Source of the DNA: Jezberella montanilacus
GTDB taxonomy: Bacteria; Pseudomonadota; Gammaproteobacteria; Burkholderiales; Burkholderiaceae_B
Direction of reading: 5' to 3'
NCBI RefSeq assembly: GCF_003003055.1
Contig: NZ_PVTV01000016.1
Location: 62,001-126,000, forward strand
DNA: 64,000 nucleotides
This document shows positions 38,139-47,188 of this stretch, one piece after another. The translations under genes were made by a program, and so were the position numbers. The first letter of the stretch is position 1; every line of letters begins with the position of its first letter. The notes beneath the pieces are model-generated. The model had not been told where the DNA came from, did no database searches, and saw only the letters and a program-made list of their open reading frames with translations.

Positions 38139-38630
38139 ATGAAGCGTTTCAGAGCCTTAACTTTAGTGATGATGCTTTCTCTGGCGGGCTGTGCGACTGA
38201 AGAGGTGGGTCCACCGAAGCCTGAATTGCCCAAGGCGCCCGCTGAGCCGGTATGTCAGCCGACCACGGCAGGCACTCAATTGACCGGACAATGGTATTTC
38301 GTGCGTCAGCAGAAAGGTGTCGCCGGTGAGGTTCAAACCTTGATGACACTGGGCGCTGACGGCAAACTGAAGCAGCAAACACGGGTCAAACAGGGGCGCA
38401 ATATTCGATCAGAGTTGCGCGAAACGGGTTGTTGGACGTTCGACGCTTCATCGCTTAAGACCCAAGTCGTCAGGTCTAACGGTGAGCTGGTGGATTTTGA
38501 TGATCCCATCTACACCGTCCATTATCAGGTTGATCGTGTCACAGGCGACCGGCTAACGTTTCGCGAGTCTCGCGCGGGAAGCAAGCCCATGACAGCAAAA
38601 AAAATGCCGCCCGGTTTTCTACTCAATTAG
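38139..38630 (+). CDS. Lipoprotein of unknown function with possible AprI/Inh-like domain
   Basis: A 163-residue predicted lipoprotein: signal MKRFRALTLVMMLSLAGC with lipobox LAGC, then a Pro-rich linker, then a ~120-residue beta-rich domain (TGQWYFVRQQKG, LMTLGADGKLKQQTRV, GCWTFDASSLKTQVVRSNG). The G-x-W and GCW pattern is loosely like protease-inhibitor (AprI/Inh) or lipocalin-like barrels, but I do not recognise the family. Two Cys in the mature domain could form a disulphide. The 3' end overlaps the convergent ggt gene by 12 nt. Confidence 0.7.
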   Translation: MKRFRALTLVMMLSLAGCATEEVGPPKPELPKAPAEPVCQPTTAGTQLTGQWYFVRQQKGVAGEVQTLMTLGADGKLKQQTRVKQGRNIRSELRETGCWTFDASSLKTQVVRSNGELVDFDDPIYTVHYQVDRVTGDRLTFRESRAGSKPMTAKKMPPGFLLN

Positions 38631-40307
38631 CGCGACCGCCGTACCATCGCGACGAATGTCGGCACCCGCGTTCCAGCTATTGCCCTGTTTGAGGGCAACT
38701 TGGGTGCCTCCGTCCATTCGCCTTGCCATGAGATAGTGGCCACGCTGCGTCAAGGCCTGACTGAGTTTGCCCAGACCTGGCTCTATATTAGACAAGGCTG
38801 TCCAACTCAATGCCTGCGGGGCGGAGATGATCTGCTGAGCATCTTGGTATCCGGCAGCAATGCGCAATAGGGCATTGGCAACAAAACCCACTATGCGGTT
38901 GCCACCCCCAGCGCCGAGCGCAGCACGAACCGAACCACCTGGATTCAACATGATGCTTGGTGCAAACGACGTCATGGGACGTTTCCTGGCGGCCATTGCG
39001 TTGTACGCGCGCGTACCGGTCTCACTGCCGGATTTAGCAGCGAAATTGGTTTGAACATTATTCAGATAAAAACCACCGACTGATAGTCTTGACCCAAAGT
39101 TCTGGTTAATAGTAGTTGTCATGGATATGGTTAGCCCGTCGCCATCACAAATAACCAGGTGCGAGGTCATTGCGCTTGTCAGGCCCGTTCCATCAGGCCC
39201 GGCTGGCATATCCGCACCCAGCTGGCCATGCTTGACCGAACCCATGACTTGCCGCAGATCAATCAATTTTGCACGCTCAGCAAGATAGGCGGGATCGAGT
39301 AAGGCCGCTTGTACCGACGTGGGCGTTTGCTCGCCGATATAAGCGCCTCGGTCCGAGAATGCCAAGCGACCTGCTTGCATGACTGCATGGGTGAGATCGG
39401 CGCTATCGCCCAGATCCTGGCCAGCGAAACCGAGTGACTCCATCATTTGCACGATCTGCCCGACTGCGATTCCACCGAATACTGGTGCGGGTGCTGTCAA
39501 AATCTTTGATCCATTGAAGTCATAGGTCGCGGGAGCTTTATCTAGCGCCGTGTAGTCTGCCAGATCCTGCCGTGTCATACGACCGGGAAACAAATCGCCG
39601 TTGACGACCGCGATGAGCTCTTCAGCTATGTCGCCCTCATAGAAAGCGCTCGCCCCTTGTTCGGCAACGATCGAGAGTGTTTTCGCATAAGCGGCATTGC
39701 GAATGATTGAGCCCTCGGGCATGACCCGGCGTTTACCCCCACAATAGATTTCATGGGCGAGGCGTTCGTCTTGTATGGATCCTATTTCTGTGATCGTTTT
39801 GATCAGATAGGGCGGGATACTAAAACCCTCAGTGGCGTGCTGCCTCGCTGGGTCGAAAGCCTTCGCCCAAGGTTGTTTGCCGAATCTCTTGTGCAGGTTT
39901 TCTAGTGCCCTGAGCGTACCAGGCACCCCCACTGTCCGGCCACCAGACATGGCTCTCTCGCGAGGGATAGCACGACCATCAAAGTCGCGTTCAAGGCTGT
40001 CCGTTACGCTTGCGGGCGATGCGGCTAAGCCATCGATTACACCCGAGGCACCCGTTCTTTCATCGTGCCAGACAATAACTGTGCCGCCACCAAAACCTGA
40101 CGCATGAGGCTCAACCAGTCCAAGTACAGCTTGTGCAGCAACAACCGCATCGGCGGCTGAACCGCCGTTTTTGATCGCGGTGATCGCAGCGAGTGATGCA
40201 AGTGGCGACGCCGTGGCTGCGACTGCTTGCCCGGTAGCGCCTCTCTGGCGGCTTTGGTCGTGATCAAGGTCCTTGCTTTTTGGTAGCGTGTAATAGAGCG
40301 TGTGCAT
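38619..40307 (-). CDS. Gamma-glutamyltransferase family Ntn hydrolase
   Basis: A 562-residue GGT-family autoprocessing enzyme that cleaves gamma-glutamyl bonds. The large-subunit hallmark is EPHASGFGGGTVIVWHDE. The predicted nucleophile is T381 (SAMTSHLVICDGDG), exposed by autocleavage, and the downstream TTTINQNFGSRL is typical. The small-subunit GGG motif (LGAGGGNRIVGF) replaces the usual SSMSP/GGSGG combination only partly. No signal peptide is seen (the N-terminus is MHTLYYTLPKSKDLDHD), so it is probably cytosolic, unlike periplasmic GGT. It is divergent from the penicillin-acylase gene, with peptide transport genes beyond. The substrate is unknown; related hydrolases cut acyl or cephalosporin amides. 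Confidence 0.88.
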   Translation of the reverse strand: MHTLYYTLPKSKDLDHDQSRQRGATGQAVAATASPLASLAAITAIKNGGSAADAVVAAQAVLGLVEPHASGFGGGTVIVWHDERTGASGVIDGLAASPASVTDSLERDFDGRAIPRERAMSGGRTVGVPGTLRALENLHKRFGKQPWAKAFDPARQHATEGFSIPPYLIKTITEIGSIQDERLAHEIYCGGKRRVMPEGSIIRNAAYAKTLSIVAEQGASAFYEGDIAEELIAVVNGDLFPGRMTRQDLADYTALDKAPATYDFNGSKILTAPAPVFGGIAVGQIVQMMESLGFAGQDLGDSADLTHAVMQAGRLAFSDRGAYIGEQTPTSVQAALLDPAYLAERAKLIDLRQVMGSVKHGQLGADMPAGPDGTGLTSAMTSHLVICDGDGLTISMTTTINQNFGSRLSVGGFYLNNVQTNFAAKSGSETGTRAYNAMAARKRPMTSFAPSIMLNPGGSVRAALGAGGGNRIVGFVANALLRIAAGYQDAQQIISAPQALSWTALSNIEPGLGKLSQALTQRGHYLMARRMDGGTQVALKQGNSWNAGADIRRDGTAVALIE

Positions 40308-40413
40308 AGCTGTCTTTAGAAAATCATTGTTCTTGTTGAAAAAATGCTGTCAAAACGAGCGGTGAAACGTAGAATACCTTGCAACGTATCTAAAACAAAC
40401 CTATTCAACACCC

Positions 40414-42762
40414 ATGGTCGATTCGCGACAGTCTCAAAAAAACTACCAAGTAAAAGGGTTAATGGGCCCTGTCACCATTCAGATCGATTGCTGGGGCGTG
40501 CCACACATAGAAGCTCAAAACATAGCCGATGCTTTTTTTGGTCAAGGTTATGCAGCTGCCCTGATGCGGCTGTGGCAGCTCGATCTCAATCATCGCAGGC
40601 AAGTGGGTAAGCTCGCTGAGGTCTTCGGTGCTGCCTTCGTTCCGTTTGATCACGTGGCGAGGCTGCTGATGTTTCGGGGCCCGATCGAGTCAGAGTGGGC
40701 GAAGCTCGATAGCAAGGTTGAAGGGATAGCAAGTGCCTTCGTTGCGGGCATTAACGCGCGCATTGACCAAATCCAGGCGGATCCGGCTTTGTTGCCACCG
40801 GAGTTCGTTGCGCTCAAGATGACGCCTGATCGCTGGATAAAAGATGACCTGTTGCGTTGCCGAGTCTCGGCCTCTCCTAATATCCAGGGCGAAATCCGTC
40901 GAGTGATGCTGGCGCAACGCAATGCGCTTGCTCTTGACACACTTGCCCACCCACTCGAGCCAGAGTGGCCGCTCACGGTACCCGCCGGCCTGGATGTTTT
41001 TAAAATAAGTAGCGATGACTTGAAACTGCTGAACTATCGCGTCGCACCCTTGCCGTTTGACAAGATCGTGCAGGTCGCTGGCGCTGATCAGGCAACCGTT
41101 GCCGAGTTGTTTCAACCAGATATCGACTCTCGAAACGGCAGCAACGCTTGGGTCATTGGTCCTAAACATACACATACAGGCCGCGCGATTCTGGCAAATG
41201 ACCCCCATTTACCGTATAGCGTTCCTAGCCCGAGAATGGTCTGCCATCTCAAGGCACCTGGTCTGAACTTGATCGGTGCTGGCCCAGTGTGGCGCCCTGG
41301 CGTACAGTTCGGCCATAACGAGTACATCGCTTTCGGCCGCACTGACTTTCAAATCGATCAAGAAGATTTGTATGTGCTTGAAGTCAACGCAGCCGGTACG
41401 CAATACCAAGGTTTCAAGGCAACAGAATCGATCGCCCGAATCTCTGAAGAAATTCTGGTTCGTGGCCAACTGCCTGTCAAAGTCGATCTCGCTTTCACGC
41501 CACTTGGTCCCATCATTGCAGAAGATAGGCAAGTGGGGCGGGCCGTCGTGCTGCGCGCTGCCTGGCTCGAGCCAGGTGCAGCAACCAATTTAGAATATGT
41601 ACCCAAAGTGTTTGCGACCAATTGGGATGAGTTTCGAGCTGCGATTCGGCATGCGGTGTGGGGTACAAACTACATGTTTGCTGATACTCACGGCAACATT
41701 GGGTGGCAGTCGGCTGGTCGGGTGCCAGTACGGCCCAATCATGACGGCTTGATGCCTGTGCCCGCCGCTGGCGATTATCCCTGGTCGGGGATTTTGCCCA
41801 TTGAGAGCATGCCTGGTGAGTTCAATCCACCACGAGGCTGGATAGCCAGTGCCAATCAGATGCCATTCCCCGCTGACTGGCCTGTAGCTGAGCGTCGAAT
41901 CAGTTTTGAGTGGACCGCAAACGACAGGCATCGCCGGTTGGTGTCCATTTTTTCAGACATGAAACCGAATCACTCTATTACTGATAGTTGGTGTGTGCAG
42001 CAGGATATTTATTCAGGTCGCGCTAAAGTCCTGGTAGACCTGTTGCGTCAAACACAAGGCGGTGACACAACGGCGCGTGCCTTACTCGAGCGTTGGGAGC
42101 ACGACATCGCAGCAGACAGTCCGGCTGCAGGTCTGTATGAATACTGGTGGGCGTATCTACAGCGAGAAGTGCGTAGCCTTGTCGTCCCCGCACATATCAA
42201 CGATCTAATCACCCTGGTTCATCCGCATGTTGCCTTGGCTGCGTTAACCAATCCGGATAGCCGGTTCGGCGCGCAGCCCGAAATCAAACGAAATGCGTTG
42301 TTAGTGCTCTGTCTTGATCGCGCCTACGCGCATCTTAAGACGCTTGCTCAGACGCTCGGTACCCAGTCAGATCAAGTGATCCCGAACTGGGGACGGCTGC
42401 ACGAGATGCATCTGAAGCATCCGCTTAAGTCGAAATTGCCAGGCGCTCTGGCCGAGCTTGCAGATGTGAAAGGCCGTGGTTCATCTGGCGATGGATCGAC
42501 GGTTTATGCCCGCTGGTGGCCAGGTATTGATCATCACACCGTGACGGGCGGGTCTAGTTTTCGTGCGGTGATTGATGTGGGCAATTGGTGGGTCTCGATG
42601 GCGTCGATGGGCCCTGGTCAGGCTGGTTCGCCCGGCGATCAACATTATAGCGATTTGTACCAACCCTGGATGGATAACGTGCCCGTCCCGCTTGCCTTTC
42701 ATCAAGAACAGGTTAACGAGTTAACCCGCTCGGTCATTAATTTGGCTGCGTCCTCTGATTAG
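40414..42762 (+). CDS. Penicillin acylase family amidohydrolase (Ntn hydrolase)
   Basis: A 782-residue S45-family precursor. The N-terminus GPVTIQIDCWGVPHIEAQN and DAFFGQGYAAALMRLWQLDL belong to the alpha subunit. The nucleophile Ser is S243 in RNGSNAWVIGP, the expected autocleavage site, followed by the beta subunit with NDPHLPYSVPS. Family members hydrolyse amides such as penicillins and N-acyl homoserine lactones. There is no signal peptide, so it may act in the cytosol, unlike most known members. ATG 40414 keeps the conserved N-terminus; ATG 40462 has a better ribosome site (AAAGGG) but trims it. An ABC binding protein gene follows. Confidence 0.88.
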   Translation: MVDSRQSQKNYQVKGLMGPVTIQIDCWGVPHIEAQNIADAFFGQGYAAALMRLWQLDLNHRRQVGKLAEVFGAAFVPFDHVARLLMFRGPIESEWAKLDSKVEGIASAFVAGINARIDQIQADPALLPPEFVALKMTPDRWIKDDLLRCRVSASPNIQGEIRRVMLAQRNALALDTLAHPLEPEWPLTVPAGLDVFKISSDDLKLLNYRVAPLPFDKIVQVAGADQATVAELFQPDIDSRNGSNAWVIGPKHTHTGRAILANDPHLPYSVPSPRMVCHLKAPGLNLIGAGPVWRPGVQFGHNEYIAFGRTDFQIDQEDLYVLEVNAAGTQYQGFKATESIARISEEILVRGQLPVKVDLAFTPLGPIIAEDRQVGRAVVLRAAWLEPGAATNLEYVPKVFATNWDEFRAAIRHAVWGTNYMFADTHGNIGWQSAGRVPVRPNHDGLMPVPAAGDYPWSGILPIESMPGEFNPPRGWIASANQMPFPADWPVAERRISFEWTANDRHRRLVSIFSDMKPNHSITDSWCVQQDIYSGRAKVLVDLLRQTQGGDTTARALLERWEHDIAADSPAAGLYEYWWAYLQREVRSLVVPAHINDLITLVHPHVALAALTNPDSRFGAQPEIKRNALLVLCLDRAYAHLKTLAQTLGTQSDQVIPNWGRLHEMHLKHPLKSKLPGALAELADVKGRGSSGDGSTVYARWWPGIDHHTVTGGSSFRAVIDVGNWWVSMASMGPGQAGSPGDQHYSDLYQPWMDNVPVPLAFHQEQVNELTRSVINLAASSD

Positions 42763-42791
42763 CCAAACATTTTTTGTACATGGATAGGTCA

Positions 42792-44435
42792 ATGAAGCTT
42801 AAACATTTTCTGCTCGCGGTACTGGTTTCTTTCAGCAATCTCTCGCTCGGCCAACAACGCGACACCCTGAGTATTGGCATGGTGCAGTTTCCACCTGACT
42901 TGCATCCAAACATCACGGTGACCAGCGTAAAAGATACGATTCTTGCGGCGGCACGCAGGACGATGACTGGGTATACGGCTAAGGGAGAGGTGATCTGCTT
43001 GTTGTGCACGGAATTACCAAGTATTGCTAACGGTCGTGCCAAGGTTACCAAGCGTAGCGATGGCAGCGATGGGATGGAAGTCGTCTTTACGCTTAAGGAC
43101 AATCTGTTCTGGGGTGATGGTCAACCAGTCACGGCCAAAGATGTCGCCTTCGGGTTTGAAGTCGAGCGCGCCTTTTCTGTACCGCCCACTGTCGAGCAAG
43201 TCGAAGCCCTTGATGCTCGCAATGTGAAAGTTACCTTGCGGGTGGTTCGTTATGATTTTGATCGGTCCGCACCAACCCCTATCCCAGAACACATCGAAGG
43301 ATCAATTTTCAGGGCTGCGGCGAACCCTCTCGATTATGGTCAGAAATCGCTGTTTAACCGTAAACCAGAAGAACCGGGCTTATGGATGGGGCCTTATCGA
43401 ATCAGCGAATTCAGGCCGAATGAATCGGTCGCACTCGTCCCCAATACTTATTGGAAAGGGCAGGCGCCCTGGTTTAAGCGGATCACTTTCCGACTGGTTG
43501 AAAATACGGCTGCTTTGCAAGCCAATTTGCTGTCAGGCGCAGTTGATATGGTCGCGACAGGCAATATCGGCCTGACACTCGATCAGCATCTCGCGATGAT
43601 GAAAACCGACGCAGATAAATTTGATTGGACGTTTGTGCCGTCGGTTGCAAGCTATGAACATCTGAGTGTGCAATTCGATAATGCTTTTCTGGCTGACAAG
43701 CGCGTGCGACAAGCGATTCAAATGGGGATCGACCGCAAGACGATCGTTGAAAAAGTGTTTGGGAATCGCTTCGAAATATCGCACTCGTTTAAACACCCCA
43801 CTCAATTCGGGTGGGATGACGGGGTCAAGAAATATGCCTACGATCCCAAGGCCGCACGTGCATTGCTTGAGCAGGCTGGATATAAGCCCGGCGCTGACAA
43901 AATTCTGGTCAATGCCAACGGTGAGAAGCTGTCCCTTGATCTGGTTTCAACGTCGGGCAACCGCACTCGAGAGTTGATTGAGCAAGTCATCCAGACGCAA
44001 TTGAAAGCAATCGGCATCGAGATTGTGATAAAAAACGAGCCAGCCAGAGTGATGTTTGGCGAAACGCTGCGCAAACGTAACTTCAAAGGATTAGTCGAGT
44101 TTCAAACTGACGCGGCACTCGATATGGTGCCTCACACTTATTTTCATTCGAGCCAAATCCCCACAGAACAAAATAATTGGACTGGCTTGAACTACATGGG
44201 CTACAACAACCCGGCCATGGATGCTGCTTTGGTCGAGGCTTGGGGTGCCTTGGATCCCGTTGTGAGAAAAGCTGCCTGGAAAAAAATTCTCGATATCATT
44301 GCCGACGATTTGCCTGAAATCTATCTTTATTTTCCGACCAGCGCTTTGCTTGCCCCGAAATGGATGACAGGCGTGGCAAACGATACGCGCTGGGGGCTTA
44401 TCACTGCCTGGGTTGAAGAATGGCGGCCTAAATAA
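42792..44435 (+). CDS. ABC transporter substrate-binding protein, oligopeptide (SBP_bac_5) family
   Basis: Periplasmic peptide-type binding protein (547 aa) with a signal peptide (MKLKHFLLAVLVSFSNLSLG). The mature part has the family 5 layout: VTAKDVAFGFE, then LWMGPYRISEFRPNESVALVPN, and LVENTAALQANLLSGAVDMVA. The C-terminal lobe ends with LLAPKWMTGVANDTRWG. It is co-directional with two permeases; no ATPase follows. Its ligand is inferred to be a peptide or an amide from the neighbouring hydrolases. ATG 42792 gives the clean signal peptide. Confidence 0.9.
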   Translation: MKLKHFLLAVLVSFSNLSLGQQRDTLSIGMVQFPPDLHPNITVTSVKDTILAAARRTMTGYTAKGEVICLLCTELPSIANGRAKVTKRSDGSDGMEVVFTLKDNLFWGDGQPVTAKDVAFGFEVERAFSVPPTVEQVEALDARNVKVTLRVVRYDFDRSAPTPIPEHIEGSIFRAAANPLDYGQKSLFNRKPEEPGLWMGPYRISEFRPNESVALVPNTYWKGQAPWFKRITFRLVENTAALQANLLSGAVDMVATGNIGLTLDQHLAMMKTDADKFDWTFVPSVASYEHLSVQFDNAFLADKRVRQAIQMGIDRKTIVEKVFGNRFEISHSFKHPTQFGWDDGVKKYAYDPKAARALLEQAGYKPGADKILVNANGEKLSLDLVSTSGNRTRELIEQVIQTQLKAIGIEIVIKNEPARVMFGETLRKRNFKGLVEFQTDAALDMVPHTYFHSSQIPTEQNNWTGLNYMGYNNPAMDAALVEAWGALDPVVRKAAWKKILDIIADDLPEIYLYFPTSALLAPKWMTGVANDTRWGLITAWVEEWRPK

Positions 44436-44473
44436 ATGAATAGCTTGCCGTTGCGGGCTGTCGAGGTCATGCC

Positions 44474-45433
44474 ATGATTGATTTTGCACTCAAGCGAATC
44501 GGTGGACTGGTTTTTGTTTTGTTGCTCACTTCATTTGTGATCTTCGCGCTGATCGGGTTGATGCCAGGTGATCCAATCGACTTGTTGATGTCCGCTAATC
44601 CGAACATGATGCCCGAAGACGTGACCAAGCTGCGAGCAATCTATGGCGTTGATCAACCGATTTGGTCGCGTTACAGCAGCTGGTTGCAAGCGGCGTTGTC
44701 TGGCGACTTCGGGTTCTCGCGTATGCAGCACCGGCCTGTAATGGAAATCCTGATACCAGCGCTTGGCAATACCATCATTTTGACTGCAACAGCCTTTGTG
44801 ATTAGCGTCAGCCTGGCCATGATTCTGGGTACGCTTGCGGCCGTTAATCAAGGTAGAAAAATTGATCGGCTCATTAGTTTGTTTGCGTTTCTGGTGATTT
44901 CTGTCCCGGGTTTCTGGCTGGGCTTGATGTTTATCTATTTATTCGCAGTGAAGTTTGGTGTTTTGCCCGCGGGGGGTATGCCCCGAACCGATCAACAATA
45001 CCAGCCGATCGCTTACTTGATCCTTCCTTGCCTGACCCTGGTCTTAATTGAAATTGGTGGCCTGACACGCTATGTCAGATCCGCCATGATCGAGGCCTTG
45101 GGGCAGGACTACATCAGAACGGCTCGTGCCAAAGGGCAAACTCAGTTCGCAATTGTTTGTCGGCATGCATTGCGTAACGCAATGATTCCCATCATGACCA
45201 TTATCGCGCTTGGCTTTGGCCATTTACTGTCTGGTGCGACGCTCATCGAGACGATGTTTGGCTGGCGCGGGATGGGACGGTTGATTTACGAATCCATCAT
45301 GGGTAACGACTACAACCTGGCACTCGTGTGCCTGCTCGTCACTACCTTGATGGTGCTCCTTGGGAGCATCATTGCAGATATTTCGTACTCAATCCTTGAT
45401 CCAAGAATTGGCTTATCAGGGCGGCGCAAATGA
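44474..45433 (+). CDS. ABC transporter permease, DppB/OppB type
   Basis: Inner-membrane permease of a peptide-type importer (319 aa). It has the N-terminal RIGGLVFVLLLTSFVIFALI helix, DppB-type loop LMPGDPIDLLM, and the EAA-loop region IEALGQDYIRTARAKGQTQFAIVCRHALRNA, which would contact the ATPase. About six helices are predicted. The stop overlaps the next permease gene by 4 nt. The binding protein is 38 nt upstream. Confidence 0.93.
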   Translation: MIDFALKRIGGLVFVLLLTSFVIFALIGLMPGDPIDLLMSANPNMMPEDVTKLRAIYGVDQPIWSRYSSWLQAALSGDFGFSRMQHRPVMEILIPALGNTIILTATAFVISVSLAMILGTLAAVNQGRKIDRLISLFAFLVISVPGFWLGLMFIYLFAVKFGVLPAGGMPRTDQQYQPIAYLILPCLTLVLIEIGGLTRYVRSAMIEALGQDYIRTARAKGQTQFAIVCRHALRNAMIPIMTIIALGFGHLLSGATLIETMFGWRGMGRLIYESIMGNDYNLALVCLLVTTLMVLLGSIIADISYSILDPRIGLSGRRK

Positions 45434-46371
45434 CGGCCTCGGATGCATCGCTGCAAAAAGACACGAGTCAGTCGCAGGGAATCTGGGCTGTCAGGTTTCG
45501 AGTCTTTGCCTCGGATTACGCCGCCGTCGCAGGCACGCTCGTTTTATTGTGTGCGGCGCTGCTGTGTGGTGCGGTTGAGTGGTTCGAGAGCTTGCTTGAC
45601 GTCAGTGGTGTTGAAACCGACCTGCTGGGCAGGTTTGAACCGCCGTCTGCTCAGCACTGGTTGGGCACTGATGATGCTGGTCGTGACGAGCTCATGCGAC
45701 TGTTGCGAGGTGGAGGCGTTTCGCTCTCGATTGCTGTCATCGCAGGGATAGGGGCCTCTTTAATTGGCATCCTTATCGGTGTTTGTGCTGGTTACTTTCG
45801 TGGCAAAGTCGACGCGTTGTTGATGCGTTTCGCAGATTTCATCATGTCACTACCCAGCCTGCCTTTGCTGATTATTCTGGCAGCGCTGGATCTGACCAAA
45901 CTTGGTTTTTCGGCTGAATTTGTGCGCTCTGGCTCGGCAGGTTATTGGCGCATTATCGTGATTTTTATACTCCTGGGCTGGACAGGTGTCGCGCGTTTAA
46001 TGCGTGCTTCCACTCTCGCACTAAACGACACCGAGTTTGTTCTTGCAGCCCGAGCGCAGGGGGCTTCTCATCTGCGGATGATGCTGGTGCATATAATCCC
46101 AAATGCGATTTCGCCCGTCATCGTGGCCACCACACTGGCGATGGGACGAATTATCCTTGCTGAATCAGCGCTAAGCTTCCTAGGGGTTGGCATTCAACCT
46201 CCGTCGACCAGTTGGGGCAGCATGCTCAATAATGCGCAAGAGTTGCTCGTCGTCTCACCCCCTCTGGCGCTTTATCCGGGGCTTGCGATTTTGCTTGCAG
46301 TGGTTTCCATTAACTTTATGGGTGATGGATTCCATAAAGCGTTTAATCCAAAGAGTATTGAGGGCAGGTAA
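45430..46371 (+). CDS. ABC transporter permease, DppC/OppC type
   Basis: Second permease of the same importer (313 aa), with the OppC N-terminal extension (residues ~1-30) and the core HWLGTDDAGRDELMRLLRGGG. The EAA loop is NDTEFVLAARAQGASHLRMMLVHIIPNA, and the GVGIQPPSTSWGSMLNNA motif follows. Translation is coupled to the upstream permease. The ATPases are not adjacent; the next gene, 5 nt later, is a gamma-glutamyl hydrolase. Confidence 0.93.
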   Translation: MTASDASLQKDTSQSQGIWAVRFRVFASDYAAVAGTLVLLCAALLCGAVEWFESLLDVSGVETDLLGRFEPPSAQHWLGTDDAGRDELMRLLRGGGVSLSIAVIAGIGASLIGILIGVCAGYFRGKVDALLMRFADFIMSLPSLPLLIILAALDLTKLGFSAEFVRSGSAGYWRIIVIFILLGWTGVARLMRASTLALNDTEFVLAARAQGASHLRMMLVHIIPNAISPVIVATTLAMGRIILAESALSFLGVGIQPPSTSWGSMLNNAQELLVVSPPLALYPGLAILLAVVSINFMGDGFHKAFNPKSIEGR

Positions 46372-46376
46372 TCTTT

Positions 46377-47180
46377 ATGTCAAAACGTTTAATGATCGGT
46401 GTCAGTGTTTGTCTTATGCATCCTGATCCTGCACGCAAAGTCGTACCGCGTAAGACTTTGCAGTTTATTGAACAATCAACTGCGCATTGGGTCGCGGCAG
46501 GCGAGGCATTGCCGGTTTTGATCCCTTCGCCTTATGGCAGTGCTGCTACGAGCCTGATTTCGTGTGCGGATTACGCAGACCAGCTAGATGGTCTGGTGCT
46601 TCACGGGGGTGCTGATATTTGGCCTGGTCACTATGGCGAAGAGCCGCTTAAGCCAGAATGGTCGGGTGATGCGGCCCGTGATGTCTATGAACTCGCGTTA
46701 ACCAAAGCCTTCGTGGCGGCTGGCAAACCCGTGTTTGGCCTTTGCAGAGGGCTGCAACTGATCAATGTTGCGTTTGGTGGGACACTTTACCAAGATGTGA
46801 TCACTCAAACCCAGACACCGGTCGCACATCGCAACAGCGCGCTCTATGAAAATAATTTGCATGGCCTCGTGGTTGATCCCGCAAGCCGTCTTGCTCAGCT
46901 TCTGCCCGCCTCAGAGCCGCTAGCGGTTAACAGTATTCATCATCAAGCGATCAAAGATCTTGCACCAGGCTTTGACATCGAGGCAAGATCAGCTGATGAC
47001 GGTTTGATCGAAGCGATTCGTGGCTCAGGTGATAGTTATATCGCGGCCGTGCAATGGCATCCAGAAATGTATGAGTCGACTAACGGGATGACTGACTGCT
47101 TACCCTTATTGCGAGATTTTCTGGACGCGGCGCTGCAACGACGAGACCAGGCGGCACGACCTTTAAGCCGCGCGGCCTGA
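46377..47180 (+). CDS. Peptidase C26 gamma-glutamyl hydrolase (PuuD-like class I amidotransferase)
   Basis: A 267-residue class-I glutamine-amidotransferase-like hydrolase. The nucleophile elbow is FGLCRGLQLINVAFGG with C123. The His/Glu pair is in VQWHPEMYES, and LVLHGGADIWPGHYGEE is typical of the PuuD family. PuuD itself cleaves gamma-glutamyl-GABA; the substrate here is unknown. It is encoded 5 nt after the second permease, which argues that the importer brings in gamma-glutamyl compounds. It is convergent with the second binding-protein gene, 8 nt away. Confidence 0.9.
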   Translation: MSKRLMIGVSVCLMHPDPARKVVPRKTLQFIEQSTAHWVAAGEALPVLIPSPYGSAATSLISCADYADQLDGLVLHGGADIWPGHYGEEPLKPEWSGDAARDVYELALTKAFVAAGKPVFGLCRGLQLINVAFGGTLYQDVITQTQTPVAHRNSALYENNLHGLVVDPASRLAQLLPASEPLAVNSIHHQAIKDLAPGFDIEARSADDGLIEAIRGSGDSYIAAVQWHPEMYESTNGMTDCLPLLRDFLDAALQRRDQAARPLSRAA

Positions 47181-47188
47181 TGGGCTGA

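Noticed and set aside
37898-38233. Minus-strand reading frame of 111 codons in the nrdA-lipoprotein gap
   Set aside because: It runs antisense through the lipoprotein signal region, has no recognisable motif, and its composition looks like AT-rich non-coding DNA.
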